DNA of 64,000 bases, from positions 25,585 to 89,584 of the forward strand of contig NZ_FOVJ01000009.1 of the NCBI RefSeq assembly GCF_900115125.1, in the 5' to 3' direction. This DNA comes from Nitrosospira briensis (GTDB taxonomy: Bacteria > Pseudomonadota > Gammaproteobacteria > Burkholderiales > Nitrosomonadaceae). Shown one piece after another: positions 1 to 10,703 of this stretch. The translations under genes were made by a program, and so were the position numbers. The first letter of the stretch is position 1, and each line of letters opens with the position of its first letter. Below the pieces are notes generated by a model. It did not search any database. It worked only from the letters and a program-made list of their open reading frames with translations, and had not been told where the DNA came from.

Positions 1-102
1 AAACCCGCAATCATACAGGAATACCGAATCTCCGCGCGACTCTATCTGGAACCGATCAAATTGCACGTGTCGGCATCCCAATTGCGGAACCTCGCAGGCT
101 AA
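1..102 (+). CDS. C-terminal end of an unidentified gene (partial)
   Basis: An open frame runs from the window edge to a TAA at 100-102 and encodes 33 residues ending SQLRNLAG. Its composition is more protein-like than the other frames, but there is no motif I recognise and the start lies outside the window. It could be the tail of a real gene upstream of ybiT or a chance open frame. The 137 bases between it and ybiT contain only an AT-rich stretch and the ybiT ribosome binding site. Confidence 0.2.
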   Translation, partial: KPAIIQEYRISARLYLEPIKLHVSASQLRNLAG

Positions 103-239
103 TGATGATCAATAGCTGATGCTCGCTGCAAGTCTTGCTTTCCAGCGAACTGGCGGGCGCCGTGGAAATGAATTCGGAATCTGACCGAAGAAACGTATAA
201 AATAGAGGGTTTTTCCAAATCCTTTTTGAGGAAAAAGTT

Positions 240-1913
240 TTGATCACCACAGCCAACATTACTATGCAGTTCGGGGCCAAGCCCCTGTTCGAAAATGTCT
301 CCGTCAAATTCGGCGATGGCAACCGCTACGGCCTGGTAGGCGCCAACGGTTCCGGCAAGTCCACGTTCATGAAAATTCTGGGCGGCGATCTGGAGCCGAC
401 CTCCGGCAATGTCAGCGTTGACACAGGTGAGCGCGTGGGCAAGTTGCGCCAGGATCAGTTTGCCTTCGAGGATTGTCTCGTGATCGACACCGTGATGATG
501 GGGCATGAGGAACTGTGGCGGGTGAAACAGGAGCGCGACGCGATTTACGCCAATCCTGACGCCACCGAAGCCGATTATATGCACGCTGCGGAACTCGAAG
601 CGCACTTCGCCGAGTTGGACGGATACTCCGCTGAAGCGCGTGCCGGAGAACTATTGCTGGGCGTGGGTATTCCGTTGTCGCAACACCAGGGGCCGATGAG
701 CGCGATCGCGCCCGGATTCAAGCTGCGCATCCTGCTGGCGCAAGCGCTATTCGCCGACCCGGACATTCTCCTGCTGGATGAACCGACCAATAATCTGGAC
801 ATCAACACGATCCGCTGGCTGGAAGATGTAATCAACGCCAGTAAAAGTACCATCGTCATCATTTCGCATGATCGCCATTTTCTGAATAGCGTGTGCACGC
901 ACATGGCCGATCTGGATTATGGGGAAATACGCATCTATCCCGGCAACTATGATGACTACATGACCGCGTCCACGCAGGTGCGGGAGCGCATGCTGGCGGA
1001 CAACGCGAAGAAGAAAACCCAGATTGCGGAGTTGCAGTCCTTCGTCAGCCGCTTTTCCGCCAATGCTTCCAAAGCGCGGCAAGCTACCAGCCGGGCTCGC
1101 CAGATCGAGAAAATAAAACTGGAGGACGTAAAACCTTCAAGCCGCCAGTATCCATACATTCGGATTGATGTGGACGAGCGTGAAAAGCTGCATCGTCTGG
1201 CGGTGTCCGTGCAAAGTATCAGCAAGCATTTCGATGGCATGGAAAAACCCTTGCTCCAAAAATTCAGCCTTAACGTTGAAGCGGCCGAGAAAATTGCCAT
1301 CATTGGGCCGAATGGCATCGGCAAAACTACTTTGCTACGCTGCCTGGTTGGCGATCTTCCGGCAGATGCAGGAGAGATAAAATGGGCGGAAAAAGCACGT
1401 CCCGGCTACTTTGCCCAGGACCACGCCGCAGATTTCGAAGCAGACATGACTCTCACGGACTGGATGACGCAGTGGCGGCGTGAACACGATGACGATCAGG
1501 CTGTACGGAGCGTTCTCGGAAGACTGCTTTTTTCCGGAGATGAAGTAAAAAAGTCGGTGAAGGTCATTTCAGGCGGGGAGGAAGGCCGCATGCTGTTCGG
1601 CAAGCTCATGCTGCAACGAAACAACGTGCTGCTCATGGACGAACCAACCAACCACCTGGACATGGAATCCATTGAATCCCTGAACGCTGCGCTGGAAAAA
1701 TACAACGGCACGCTGATTTTCGTTTCGCATGACCGGGAATTTGTGTCGTCACTCGCGACGCGCATCATAGAAATGAAACCGGACGGAATTACCGATTTCA
1801 AAGGTAGCTATGAAGACTATCTCCGGGGTCAAGGGGTCGTTTCAGACAGCGTTGGCGGTCGCAGCGGTAATTCGGCACCATCGAAGGAAAAACTCCGGGC
1901 GTCGTCCCGGTAA
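240..1913 (+). CDS. ybiT: ABC-F family ATPase, YbiT type
   Basis: Cytosolic ABC-F protein with two nucleotide-binding domains and no membrane segments; members act on the ribosome as translation factors. Domain 1 has Walker [10 protein letters not shown] near residues 34-42 and Walker [13 protein letters not shown]. Its signature is the atypical APGFKLR instead of LSGG, which is characteristic of YbiT as I know it. A basic linker follows (residues about 245-300). Domain 2 has [17 protein letters not shown] and [10 protein letters not shown]. Length (557 aa) is slightly above E. coli YbiT because of a C-terminal tail from about residue 530. The start is TTG, preceded by GAGG eight bases upstream. 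The exact ribosomal role of YbiT is not settled. Confidence 0.93.
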   Translation: MITTANITMQFGAKPLFENVSVKFGDGNRYGLVGANGSGKSTFMKILGGDLEPTSGNVSVDTGERVGKLRQDQFAFEDCLVIDTVMMGHEELWRVKQERDAIYANPDATEADYMHAAELEAHFAELDGYSAEARAGELLLGVGIPLSQHQGPMSAIAPGFKLRILLAQALFADPDILLLDEPTNNLDINTIRWLEDVINASKSTIVIISHDRHFLNSVCTHMADLDYGEIRIYPGNYDDYMTASTQVRERMLADNAKKKTQIAELQSFVSRFSANASKARQATSRARQIEKIKLEDVKPSSRQYPYIRIDVDEREKLHRLAVSVQSISKHFDGMEKPLLQKFSLNVEAAEKIAIIGPNGIGKTTLLRCLVGDLPADAGEIKWAEKARPGYFAQDHAADFEADMTLTDWMTQWRREHDDDQAVRSVLGRLLFSGDEVKKSVKVISGGEEGRMLFGKLMLQRNNVLLMDEPTNHLDMESIESLNAALEKYNGTLIFVSHDREFVSSLATRIIEMKPDGITDFKGSYEDYLRGQGVVSDSVGGRSGNSAPSKEKLRASSR

Positions 1914-1958
1914 TCTCGTCCTTCTCCCTGATAGTACGTCTCGCAGAAAGAACCGAAA

Positions 1959-2495
1959 TCATTCCAAAGCTGTGCGATAACGGTCCCAGTCGAAACAGGG
2001 TCCGGGATCCGTCTTCCTGCCCGGTGCAATATCGGAATGCCCGACAATATCATTAATGGGATAGGTCTTCCGCAGTGCCCGAGTGAGCGCCACCAGCGCC
2101 CCATATTGAGCATCGGTAAAAGGCGCGGTATCACTGCCCTCAAGCTCCACGCCGATGGAAAAATCGTTGCAGCGGGTCTTGCCTTGCCAACTGGATTCCC
2201 CGGCATGCCAGGCCCGCTTCTCGCACGGGACGAACTGGATCGTCTCCCCATTCCTGCGGATGAAAAAATGAGCGGAAACTTTGAGGCCGCAGAGAGTCTG
2301 ATAAAACGGATGAGCTTCGGGATCGAGCCTGTTGGTAAAAAATTCGGCCACCCCATCGCCGCTGAACTCCTGCGGTGGCAGGCTGATGTTGTGGATCACC
2401 AGCAGGCTTATCTCACACCCGGCGGGGCGTTCATCGCAATTGGGCGAAGAAATGACGCGGATGTTGTTCAGGCAATCTGCTGCATCAACTTGCAT
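1959..2495 (-). CDS. ampD: 1,6-anhydro-N-acetylmuramyl-L-alanine amidase AmpD
   Basis: Cytoplasmic zinc amidase of peptidoglycan recycling; it cleaves the stem peptide from anhydro-muropeptides. The 178 residues cover the full amidase_2 fold: LLVIHNISLPP with the first zinc His near residue 35, AHFFIRRNG, RAWHAGESSW, and the C-terminal GHSDIAPGRKTDPGP that supplies the second His and the Asp ligand. No signal peptide is present, which separates it from periplasmic AmiD. The ATG is preceded by GAAGGG. It lies downstream of, and in the same direction as, the small membrane protein at 2610-2849 with a 114-base gap, so the two may be co-transcribed. Confidence 0.95.
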   Translation of the reverse strand: MQVDAADCLNNIRVISSPNCDERPAGCEISLLVIHNISLPPQEFSGDGVAEFFTNRLDPEAHPFYQTLCGLKVSAHFFIRRNGETIQFVPCEKRAWHAGESSWQGKTRCNDFSIGVELEGSDTAPFTDAQYGALVALTRALRKTYPINDIVGHSDIAPGRKTDPGPCFDWDRYRTALE

Positions 2496-2609
2496 TGATC
2501 GCCCTTCTTATTCTCTGCTGCCCAGTGTTCGTACGCTGCCTTCACGCTGCTTAAATCGCTCTCTGTTTAGTCTGCTTGCCCTGTTTGTCCCGTTTGGAGG
2601 AGGGAAAAT

Positions 2610-2849
2610 TTAGGGCTTTAAATGCAAACGCCTGTGCTCATCGCTACAAAAAAAATTGCCTTCCGACGTGATGCTCTCACTCCTGGGTAAATGAACGCCG
2701 CAATGGATGCACCGTACCATATCCTCACCCTCAAGGGATGACCGCTCCCTGTGCGCCTCTTCCTGCCGCTTTTTGAGCGCGCGCGTATAGCCCCTTATCA
2801 CCCAGAAAGCCACTACGGCAAGAAGGGCGAAGAATAACAGTCTACCCAA
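2610..2849 (-). CDS. PP0621 family small membrane protein with zinc-binding motif
   Basis: A 79-residue protein. An N-terminal transmembrane helix (residues about 3-19) is followed by a basic, charged linker and a C-terminal CIHCGVHLPRSE..CSDEHRRLH segment, which has the pattern of a small zinc ribbon (CxxC plus C and His). This matches the PP0621 family of short proteobacterial proteins of unknown function, often found near pilus or ampD loci. The start is TTG with GGAG eight bases upstream. A function cannot be assigned from sequence. Confidence 0.8.
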   Translation of the reverse strand: MGRLLFFALLAVVAFWVIRGYTRALKKRQEEAHRERSSLEGEDMVRCIHCGVHLPRSESITSEGNFFCSDEHRRLHLKP

Positions 2850-2937
2850 TGTATCGACTCCATTGCCGCATCAGAACGGGCTCCATAATATTTAACCCCA
2901 TGCGTACATTCTACTACTTGGGGAGCGCCGCAAGTCA

Positions 2938-2966
2938 TGAGTTCCCGCCTTCGCGGGAATGACGGG
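2938..2966. repeat. dRS3-like palindromic repeat
   Basis: A perfect inverted repeat, TTCCCGC (2942-2948) CTTC GCGGGAA (2953-2959), is followed by TGACGGGGG. The core resembles the dispersed ATTCCC-N8-GGGAAT elements known from Neisseria and similar intergenic palindromes in other betaproteobacteria. It sits alone in the 265-base gap between the PP0621-family gene and tRNA-Pro; nothing else was identified there. Confidence 0.6.
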
Positions 2967-3113
2967 GGAGCGGTATCAGTTGTTCGTGAGGGGGATGAGT
3001 ACGGGCTGATCCTGGCCGTGGATCGGGATTGTCCCGACTTTTGCCTACCCGGAGTCTCTTAGGATCGCCTGTCAGACAACCTGGAAATCGTGAAAGATCT
3101 ATGCGAACAATCA

Positions 3114-3191
<78 letters not shown>

Positions 3192-3224
3192 AAAACCACA
3201 TGATTGGATCACGTGTTACTTAAA

Positions 3225-3256
3225 CAATTGCTGCCCAAGCACGTGGGCAGCAATTG
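3225..3256 (-). terminator. 13-bp perfect stem-loop after ispB
   Basis: CAATTGCTGCCCA (3225-3237) and TGGGCAGCAATTG (3244-3256) pair perfectly over 13 bp with a 6-base loop. On the minus strand the stem is followed by TTTAAGT, a weak U-tract. It lies between ispB and the downstream tRNA-Pro, so it probably ends ispB transcription before the tRNA. The remaining ~130 bases up to ispB show no other feature. Confidence 0.6.
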
Positions 3257-3390
3257 TACGCAGGAAGGAAGGGCCGAGCAATCCGAAATTTTTGTAAAAC
3301 GATCCGGAAAACGTTCGGTCGCGAAAATAAGGTGAGCGGAACGCCGCTCACGCGGTTGCGTCGGCCGAGGATTCCGATTTCCTCAGAAAC

Positions 3391-4359
3391 CTAATAGTTC
3401 CGCGCAACCGCAAATATACTCAGTTGCAACAAGCTTTCCTTGTATTCCGAATCCGGCAGCGAGGAAATTGTTCTTGATGCCGTCTCGGATTCGACTTGGG
3501 CCCGTTCCCGAGCGTAATCCAGTGCGCCTGTCTGCTGAATAACGTCCAAAACCGGCTGAAATCCGCCCTCTCCCCCTCGTTCAATTGCATTGCGTATTAT
3601 TCCGGCTTGAGCACTTGATCCTGTTCTCATCGCGTAAATCAGGGGCAGCGTAGGTTTGCCTTCAGCCAGGTCATCTCCCAGATTCTTGCCGGTTTCGTGG
3701 TAGTCCCCCGAATAATCCAGCATGTCGTCGGTCAATTGGAACGCTGTGCCCAGATGCATGCCATAAGCCGCCATTGCCTCCTCCTCAGCCGACGTTGCGT
3801 TGCCAAGGATTGCGCCAAGCCGCGTCGCCGCTTCGAACAGCTTCGCTGTTTTATAACGGATCACGCGCAGGTAATTTTCCTCGTCAACGTCGGGATCGCG
3901 ACAGTTGAGCAATTGCAATACTTCACCTTCCGCAATGGTATTGGTAGCATCCGCCAATACCTGCATGACGCGCATATTGTCCACTTCCACCATCATCTGG
4001 AAAGCACGGGAGTATAAAAAATCCCCGACCAGTACGCTGGCGGCGTTCCCGAACAAGGCATTCGCAGTTGCCTTGCTGCGTCGCAATTCAGAAGCATCAA
4101 CAACATCGTCATGCAGCAACGTCGCGGTATGAATGAACTCCACGATTGCGGCCAAATTGTAATGATATTTTCCGCGGTAGCGGAATGCGCCGGCGGAAAG
4201 GATTACCAGCGCGGGCCGCAGGCGTTTCCCGCCGCTGTTGATGATATATTCGCTTACCTGCCGAATGAGTGCTACTTCGGAGTGGAGTTTTTCGCGGATA
4301 ACGTTATCCACCGCGCCCATATCCTGGGCGATAAGGCTTCTGATACGTTCAATTGACAC
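3391..4359 (-). CDS. ispB: Octaprenyl diphosphate synthase
   Basis: Trans-prenyltransferase that extends farnesyl diphosphate with isopentenyl diphosphate to make the ubiquinone side chain. First aspartate-rich motif [14 protein letters not shown], second motif [11 protein letters not shown], plus GGKRLRP and the YRYKTA-like [12 protein letters not shown] segment. I chose the GTG at 4359 ([13 protein letters not shown]): it has AGGAA just upstream and matches where the family normally begins. The open frame extends to an ATG at 4449, but the extra 30 residues look unlike IspB and would run into the divergent rplU leader. It is divergent from rplU, a common arrangement in betaproteobacteria. 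Confidence 0.93.
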   Translation of the reverse strand: MSIERIRSLIAQDMGAVDNVIREKLHSEVALIRQVSEYIINSGGKRLRPALVILSAGAFRYRGKYHYNLAAIVEFIHTATLLHDDVVDASELRRSKATANALFGNAASVLVGDFLYSRAFQMMVEVDNMRVMQVLADATNTIAEGEVLQLLNCRDPDVDEENYLRVIRYKTAKLFEAATRLGAILGNATSAEEEAMAAYGMHLGTAFQLTDDMLDYSGDYHETGKNLGDDLAEGKPTLPLIYAMRTGSSAQAGIIRNAIERGGEGGFQPVLDVIQQTGALDYARERAQVESETASRTISSLPDSEYKESLLQLSIFAVARNY

Positions 4360-4553
4360 AGGGGTTCCTGCAAAAAAGATGCCATGGTAGAAACGTCCTT
4401 GCCAGTATGTCAAGTTCGGCAAAGGAGACGCTCCCGCATTTTGGCACAAAACTCATTCGCAACAGTCCTTTGACCTTGGAGAAGGGACTATGTATAATTC
4501 GCGGCTTACCTCATTTCAGGGTGCTTTCACGAGAGAGCAATAGGGAATCAAAT

Positions 4554-4865
4554 ATGTATGCAATCATAAAAACCGGCGGGAAGCAGTATCGAGTCGAGGC
4601 CGGGCTAAAACTCAAAATAGAACAGATACCCGCAGACATCGGGAGCGAACTCTCCATTGACCAGGTACTAATGGTCGCCGATGGCGACAATATCTCCGTG
4701 GGCAAGCCTCTTCTAACCGGCGCTTCGGTCCAGGCGACGGTACTGGAACAAGGCAGGCACGACAAGATACGCATTTTCAAGATGAAGCGGCGCAAACACT
4801 ACCAGAAACATCAGGGCCACCGGCAGAATTACACTCAAATTCAGATCACCGGCATTTCCGTCTAG
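4554..4865 (+). CDS. rplU: 50S ribosomal protein L21
   Basis: 103 residues starting [17 protein letters not shown], the canonical L21 N-terminus, with the conserved [20 protein letters not shown] segment near the C-terminus that contacts 23S rRNA. An in-frame extension upstream to 4353 was rejected because the family starts at this Met. First gene of the rplU-rpmA pair, 11 bases ahead of rpmA. The ~190-base region between ispB and rplU must hold both promoters. Confidence 0.98.
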   Translation: MYAIIKTGGKQYRVEAGLKLKIEQIPADIGSELSIDQVLMVADGDNISVGKPLLTGASVQATVLEQGRHDKIRIFKMKRRKHYQKHQGHRQNYTQIQITGISV

Positions 4866-4876
4866 GAGAGTTTACC

Positions 4877-5140
4877 ATGGCACATAAAAAAGCAGGCGGC
4901 AGCTCCAGAAATGGCCGCGACTCAAACTCCAAGCGATTGGGTGTAAAAAGTTTTGGCGGGGAATTGATCCCGGCCGGAAGTATCATTATTCGTCAGCGGG
5001 GCACCAAGGTTCATGCCGGTGAGAACGTTGGGATGGGCAAGGATCACACGCTGTTCGCCAAGATTGACGGCAAGGTAAGCTTCAGCACGAGAGGTGCACC
5101 ACAACGTAAAATGGTGAGCATCATCCCGGTATCGGTATAG
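4877..5140 (+). CDS. rpmA: 50S ribosomal protein L27
   Basis: 87 residues beginning [24 protein letters not shown], the diagnostic L27 N-terminus whose basic tail reaches the peptidyl transferase centre. It also has [25 protein letters not shown]. Strong ribosome binding site AGGAGAG before the ATG. Co-transcribed with rplU and followed by a terminator before obgE. Confidence 0.98.
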   Translation: MAHKKAGGSSRNGRDSNSKRLGVKSFGGELIPAGSIIIRQRGTKVHAGENVGMGKDHTLFAKIDGKVSFSTRGAPQRKMVSIIPVSV

Positions 5141-5162
5141 TTTTTTTACTGATCTCCGCAAG

Positions 5163-5191
5163 AAGCCCTGTCGTTACGATAGGGCTTTTTT
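5163..5191 (+). terminator. Rho-independent terminator after rpmA
   Basis: AAGCCCT (5163-5169) pairs with AGGGCTT (5181-5187), extended inward by TCG/CGA around a TTA loop, and is followed by a run of T. It separates rplU-rpmA from obgE; some read-through into obgE is likely, as the gap is short. Confidence 0.85.
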
Positions 5192-5212
5192 GTTTGTATC
5201 GTGATAAATTGA

Positions 5213-6295
<1,083 letters not shown>

Positions 6296-6331
6296 GACAC
6301 CTGACCTGGAAATGAGCTTTACCCAGAGCCT

Positions 6332-7597
6332 TTACTCGGTCTTTGCGAGCATTTTCTTTCGCACCCAGCGTTTCTTCTGCCAGATAATGACCCCGGTGAT
6401 GGAGAGCATCGCTACCAGCAGCCCCATTGCCGAAATGAAAATGCGCCCGGGCAGGCCGATAATACGGCCGGAGTGCAAAGGGAATTGGGCCTGCAGGAAG
6501 ATGTCCCCCGCACTGCCCGTGCCGGGTATTTTAAGCCCGGCGAGATTTCCGGTCTTGCCGTCGAAGTACAGAGATGGGTTGCCCAGCCCGACATCGCCAT
6601 GCTCATGCCCTGGTTCAAAGAACGTTACTCCATAGATTCCGTGCTCAGGCACATAAAATATACCGCCTGGAGGTGTACTCCAGCCAAGCTTTCCAGCTTC
6701 AGTAATGGCAAGCTGGAGGATATGTCGTCGGCTGACTACCGGCTCGATGGGTTGATCAGGGGGACTGGGCGTACCCGTAAAAGGACTCGGTGTCAGCGTC
6801 GAGAACAGCGATACCAGTGGCCGCATTACCTGCCGATCGAGGTTCATCGAGACAGCGGTGACCGCGAGAAGCAGCAGAAATCCCCACACCCAGACTCCAC
6901 CGGAGCGGTGCAGGTCAAAATTCAGCTTGGAACGCCCCTGCCGCCAACGGAATGCAAATGATTTAGGCCATGCGTTCGCGTTGGGAAATGAAATCCACAG
7001 TGCGATGAAGCAATCCAGAGCCCAGACCATTGCGAGAATACCCATGAACAAAATGCCAAGCTCAACACCGAATCCATCTGGGATGTGCATGCTGTAGTGC
7101 AGCTTGTACAGAAAAGGAAGCAGGTTCTCACGGCTGAGCGAAATCTCCCCCCACATCCGCTTTCCTCGCACCTCCCCATCCACGGGATCAAGCGCAATAT
7201 TATTGAAATCAAGCTCGAGCGCCTTGCCCGTGACCGGGTCGAGGCGCGGGCTCACTGCGAGGGCGAGATTATGCCCGGGCTCAATCGCCAGCGGCAGCCA
7301 CGTTATCAGCAACCGCGGATCAGCCGCTTCCAGCTGTTCGGCAAGCACTAACGGGGACCGGGGAACACCTTCGCTTTGTGATTCAAATAAATCCGGATTG
7401 AGCCACTCATCCAGTTCATGGTCCCATGAGATGATCGCACCGGTAAGACCGGAAATGAACAGGAATAAGGCCAGAAAAAGTCCGGTCCAACGATGCACCA
7501 CGACGAAAATATTGCGGCCAATGGAAAGTTTACCGGCAGATTGTCTCGCTGGTGATCCGACTGAATCAGGCATCGCAGATGCGATAATTCGTTTCAC
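6332..7597 (-). CDS. PepSY-domain membrane protein, candidate siderophore-iron reductase
   Basis: A 421-residue inner-membrane protein of the PepSY-associated TM helix family. An N-terminal helix with HRWTGLFLALFLFISGLTG (residues about 35-55) is followed by a large periplasmic PepSY part, helices near residues 180-205 and 240-260, a second periplasmic region and a last helix near 390-410. Conserved His residues in the first helix and in KLHYSMHIP could bind haem, as proposed for FoxB/FsqB-type reductases. The GTG start lies 4 bases after the stop of the exporter gene, so the two are translationally coupled. The siderophore context suggests periplasmic iron release; the reductase role is inferred. 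Confidence 0.85.
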   Translation of the reverse strand: MKRIIASAMPDSVGSPARQSAGKLSIGRNIFVVVHRWTGLFLALFLFISGLTGAIISWDHELDEWLNPDLFESQSEGVPRSPLVLAEQLEAADPRLLITWLPLAIEPGHNLALAVSPRLDPVTGKALELDFNNIALDPVDGEVRGKRMWGEISLSRENLLPFLYKLHYSMHIPDGFGVELGILFMGILAMVWALDCFIALWISFPNANAWPKSFAFRWRQGRSKLNFDLHRSGGVWVWGFLLLLAVTAVSMNLDRQVMRPLVSLFSTLTPSPFTGTPSPPDQPIEPVVSRRHILQLAITEAGKLGWSTPPGGIFYVPEHGIYGVTFFEPGHEHGDVGLGNPSLYFDGKTGNLAGLKIPGTGSAGDIFLQAQFPLHSGRIIGLPGRIFISAMGLLVAMLSITGVIIWQKKRWVRKKMLAKTE

Positions 7598-7601
7598 GGC
7601 G

Positions 7602-9275
7602 TTAAACTATGCTGCCGAGCGCAAGCGGAGGCGCCGTGCCGCTGTTTTTTGTCGCACTGTCTTTCATCGGTCCCCGGCTATTGAAGGTCAAGCATCCGCT
7701 TTCCATGCGTACAAGGCGGTCGGCGAGGTGAAAATAACGGTCATCATGCGATATTACCAGTATCGCTTTGCCCATGGCACGCAGTTCGGGAAGCAGCTCA
7801 CGGTAAAACACTTCCTTGAATACCGGGTCCTGATCCGCCGCCCATTCGTCGAACAGAAAAAACGGACGATTTTCGAGATATGCTATCACCAGGGCAAGAC
7901 GCTTGCGCTGCCCTTGCGACAGTGCCAGGGTACTAAAAGCGCCATTCTGCACTTTAACCTTATTTTGCAAGTGCAGTTTGGCTAGAAGCCGGTTACCTTC
8001 TCTATCAAGATCGGCCGTGCCTACTTCAAGCAAGCGATCGAAAAGATGAAAATCGGAAAAAACCGTCGAAAAAAGCTGCCTGTAACGGTCACGATTGCTC
8101 TCATCCACTACGCTGCCGTTCAGAACTATCCGGCCTTCCTCCGGCGGGTAGAGTCCAACCAGAAGTTTAGCCAAAGTGGTCTTGCCGCTTCCATTACCCC
8201 CAACCAAAAACGTAATCTCTCCCGGACGAAAATCCAGATCTATAGGGCCTAATGTAAACAATTCATCGCTCTGTTCGTGATAATACCGGTGCAATACTCC
8301 CTGAAGTGCGATGGATTGCAAAGCAGGGGAAGATGAGCCGTCGGTCTGCACCTCGGAGGTAACCATTGCCTGTGTTATTTCATCAATCCGCTCAGCAGAA
8401 ACCTGAGCCATATTAGCTCGTGGAATGCTTAGCAGGAGCGCTTCAAGCGGCCCTATCATGTAAACAAACACAAGCGCGTAACCCGTCATGATGAGCACCC
8501 GGTCGGGGCCGTCGCTTACCAGAGCGAATAATACCATTCCAATAAAGGCATATAGCAGGAATTGTGCCCAACCACCCGAGGCGACGAAGACCGACATGCC
8601 AAAGGTTCTTTCGCGACGCACGGTTTCGATCGAACTGGAGAGCACCTCGTCATAAAATGCCTTCCGTTTGTGGCGGTTCAACCGAAGCTCCTTTGCCCCG
8701 TCCGTTAGTGAACGAAAATAGGAAAATAATTGATCCTGCTCGTTAGCCGCGATATCCAGGTGACGTATTGCGCGCAAATGCGCGAGGTGATACCCCACTG
8801 AACCCAGGCCAACAACCACGAGGGCAAGCAGAAACACTTGCCAGGAGAGCCACGCCATATAAAGGAGGCAACCGGCAACAATCACCGCATTCATCAGGAT
8901 GACCGGAAAGCTGACAAAAAACTCTGCAACTCGCGTGGAATGTTCGGCAAGTGCTGATTGTATACGCGCGGACCCAATTGACTCAAGCTGCCGGTAATCG
9001 GCGGCCAGTACGCGTTGTGCCACAAACCTGCGCAATTCCGCATTTGCGCGCTGGCCCAAACGCTCGAAAAGAATGGCCGCACCGACATAGCTCAGCATTA
9101 CTGCAATGGCAGTTGCAATAAAGATTAGCGCCATTGTTCCACGTTCCGGTTCTGCGGCGGTGAGCGCGGAACTGATTTGCGCAACCAGAAGCACGCTGCA
9201 CGCGCCATGAAACACGGTCACTAATGAAGCGCCAGCTAATGATACCCTGGACTGGTTGATCAGATACTTGAGCAT
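7602..9275 (-). CDS. Cyclic-peptide/siderophore export ABC transporter, PvdE-like
   Basis: A fused permease-ATPase of the PvdE/SyrD family that moves a peptide siderophore or its precursor to the periplasm. Six membrane helices lie in residues about 10-290. The ATPase has Walker A GGNGSGKTT, signature-like ALSQGQRKRLAL and Walker B FFLFDEWAADQDP, the last typical of this family (DEWAADQDP). I chose the ATG at 9275 (MLKYLINQSRVSL) because GCGGGATAA precedes it; a GTG 57 bases upstream is possible but adds residues not expected in the family. A Fur-like box lies about 35-55 bases upstream. First gene of a two-gene operon with the PepSY protein. Confidence 0.92.
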   Translation of the reverse strand: MLKYLINQSRVSLAGASLVTVFHGACSVLLVAQISSALTAAEPERGTMALIFIATAIAVMLSYVGAAILFERLGQRANAELRRFVAQRVLAADYRQLESIGSARIQSALAEHSTRVAEFFVSFPVILMNAVIVAGCLLYMAWLSWQVFLLALVVVGLGSVGYHLAHLRAIRHLDIAANEQDQLFSYFRSLTDGAKELRLNRHKRKAFYDEVLSSSIETVRRERTFGMSVFVASGGWAQFLLYAFIGMVLFALVSDGPDRVLIMTGYALVFVYMIGPLEALLLSIPRANMAQVSAERIDEITQAMVTSEVQTDGSSSPALQSIALQGVLHRYYHEQSDELFTLGPIDLDFRPGEITFLVGGNGSGKTTLAKLLVGLYPPEEGRIVLNGSVVDESNRDRYRQLFSTVFSDFHLFDRLLEVGTADLDREGNRLLAKLHLQNKVKVQNGAFSTLALSQGQRKRLALVIAYLENRPFFLFDEWAADQDPVFKEVFYRELLPELRAMGKAILVISHDDRYFHLADRLVRMESGCLTFNSRGPMKDSATKNSGTAPPLALGSIV

Positions 9276-9310
9276 GTTTATCCCGCAATAAAGATGATAT
9301 GAGAGAGACG

Positions 9311-9329
9311 AATGAGAATCATAGTTATT
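9311..9329 (-). promoter_or_regulatory. Fur-like box before exporter operon
   Basis: AATGAGAATCATAGTTATT resembles the Fur 7-1-7 motif TGATAAT-N-ATTATCA (left half TGAGAAT one mismatch, right half weaker). It lies just upstream of the chosen exporter start, where it could block transcription when iron is plentiful. Matched by eye only. Confidence 0.5.
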
Positions 9330-9528
9330 CACGGTTTACCGATTTCTTAATAATCATCGAACAGACATCCTATTGCGACCCAGCTTTCGGATTGCTATTG
9401 GATGACCGGTCTATCCATTGCAGCGTCCCAGCTAAATCGTACATTTCCTCAAAATGGCATCCAACTTACTTCTCTTCACTTCCACGTCTCGCACGAATAC
9501 GCATTAAATGCGACTGCAATTGTAAAAA

Positions 9529-9545
9529 ATAATGTTTCTCATTCG
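9529..9545 (+). promoter_or_regulatory. Fur-like box before acyltransferase operon
   Basis: ATAATGTTTCTCATTCG read on the complement gives TGAGAAA-C-ATTAT, two mismatches in each half of the Fur 7-1-7 motif. It is about 55 bases before the acyltransferase ATG and mirrors the box before the divergent exporter. The divergent gap 9276-9598 (323 bases) holds these two boxes and no gene; promoter elements were not confidently placed. Confidence 0.5.
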
Positions 9546-9598
9546 TCTTAAGCAGAATAGCAGCGGTTCTAAAAATACTTGCATTGAGGAAACCATAG

Positions 9599-10693
9599 AT
9601 GGGACATATACACGAGCAAGGCCAGCATCTGTTAGCTCGTGCTACGTCCGTTAATTGCCGTCCCGACAGGATCGGGTATGTGGCGACGCTCGATGGGAAT
9701 ACATTGCTTTTACAACCAGTGAGCGGTGCCGAAATTTCGCAGTGGCAACTTGATCATGAAGCGGGCCATCTAACATTGGCATCGATAGGGTCTCACGCTG
9801 AAAAACCGAAGCACGTGGAAGTGTTGGCGGCAATTGAAGCCGCCTTCGTGAATTTTCCTGCTGCAGGTAAGCTGGATATCCTGACCCCTTTCGACCAGGT
9901 TGAGGAACTGCTTCGGTCCGGGCTTCTAATTCGAGACAAGAGCAATCAGCTCGGGGTCAACATTGAGCTTTTCTGGCAACAGCCCAGGATGTGGCTGGCT
10001 TCGCCCCAGTTATATGCTTTTCCCCTGACCTATTTGTTCAGTCACGGCCGTCGGCATCCACTGCGGCCTCCCAAACCGGCCGGCGTGGTCTACCAGCGCC
10101 ACATACCCTGGCTTGACCGCACCCTATCATTCCGAACAGTGGATCTTCACCGCGACCTCGAGCGCTTCAACCGGTGGATGAACGAACCAGTGGTGGCAGC
10201 CTCCTGGCGCGAAGAGGGCGATCCTGCCAAACATCAAGCCTATCTGCAGAATATCGATGCAGATCCTCACGTTACAGGACTTATCGTCAGCCTGGATGAA
10301 GAGCCATTTGGTTATTTTGAGGTCTACTGGGCAAAAGAAGATCGAATCGCTCCTTTTTATGATGTGGATGACTTCGATCGCGGCTGGCATGTACTGATCG
10401 GAGAACCTCGTTTCCGCGGCAAGCCCTTTGTAACCGCCTGGCTGCCGTCGATCTCCCATTACCTGTTTCTCGACGATTGCAGAACGCAACGCATCGTCAT
10501 CGAACCGCGCTCTGATAATCACAAAATGATTCGCAATCTTGCAAAATGCGGCTATGCGAACTTGAAGGAGCTCGATTTTCCCCACAAACGCGCCATGCTC
10601 GGCATGTTATTGCGGGAGCGCTTCTTTGCAGAACGGCTGTGGGTTCCACGCGATGTCATCGTAACATCCTGTTCCACATCTTCTTTATCCTGA
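9599..10693 (+). CDS. N-hydroxyornithine/-lysine acyltransferase (IucB/RhbD-like GNAT)
   Basis: A 364-residue siderophore acyltransferase. A variable N-terminal half (residues 1-150) precedes a GNAT domain (about 155-345) with the family's FRTVDLHRDLERFNRWMNEP, GYFEVYWAKEDRIAPFY, HVLIGEPRFRGKP and RIVIEPRSDN segments. This is the pattern of IucB, RhbD, VbsA and PvdYII, which transfer acetyl or other acyl groups to the N-hydroxyl amine of ornithine or lysine and so complete a hydroxamate iron ligand. The acyl donor cannot be read from sequence; acetyl-CoA is most likely. It is followed 10 bases later by the monooxygenase that makes its substrate. Confidence 0.88.
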   Translation: MGHIHEQGQHLLARATSVNCRPDRIGYVATLDGNTLLLQPVSGAEISQWQLDHEAGHLTLASIGSHAEKPKHVEVLAAIEAAFVNFPAAGKLDILTPFDQVEELLRSGLLIRDKSNQLGVNIELFWQQPRMWLASPQLYAFPLTYLFSHGRRHPLRPPKPAGVVYQRHIPWLDRTLSFRTVDLHRDLERFNRWMNEPVVAASWREEGDPAKHQAYLQNIDADPHVTGLIVSLDEEPFGYFEVYWAKEDRIAPFYDVDDFDRGWHVLIGEPRFRGKPFVTAWLPSISHYLFLDDCRTQRIVIEPRSDNHKMIRNLAKCGYANLKELDFPHKRAMLGMLLRERFFAERLWVPRDVIVTSCSTSSLS

Positions 10694-10703
10694 GGATATC
10701 GCA

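Noticed and set aside
3391..4449. Upstream start of ispB at 4449.
   Set aside because: The extra 30 residues do not resemble the family and the GTG at 4359 has a suitable ribosome binding site.
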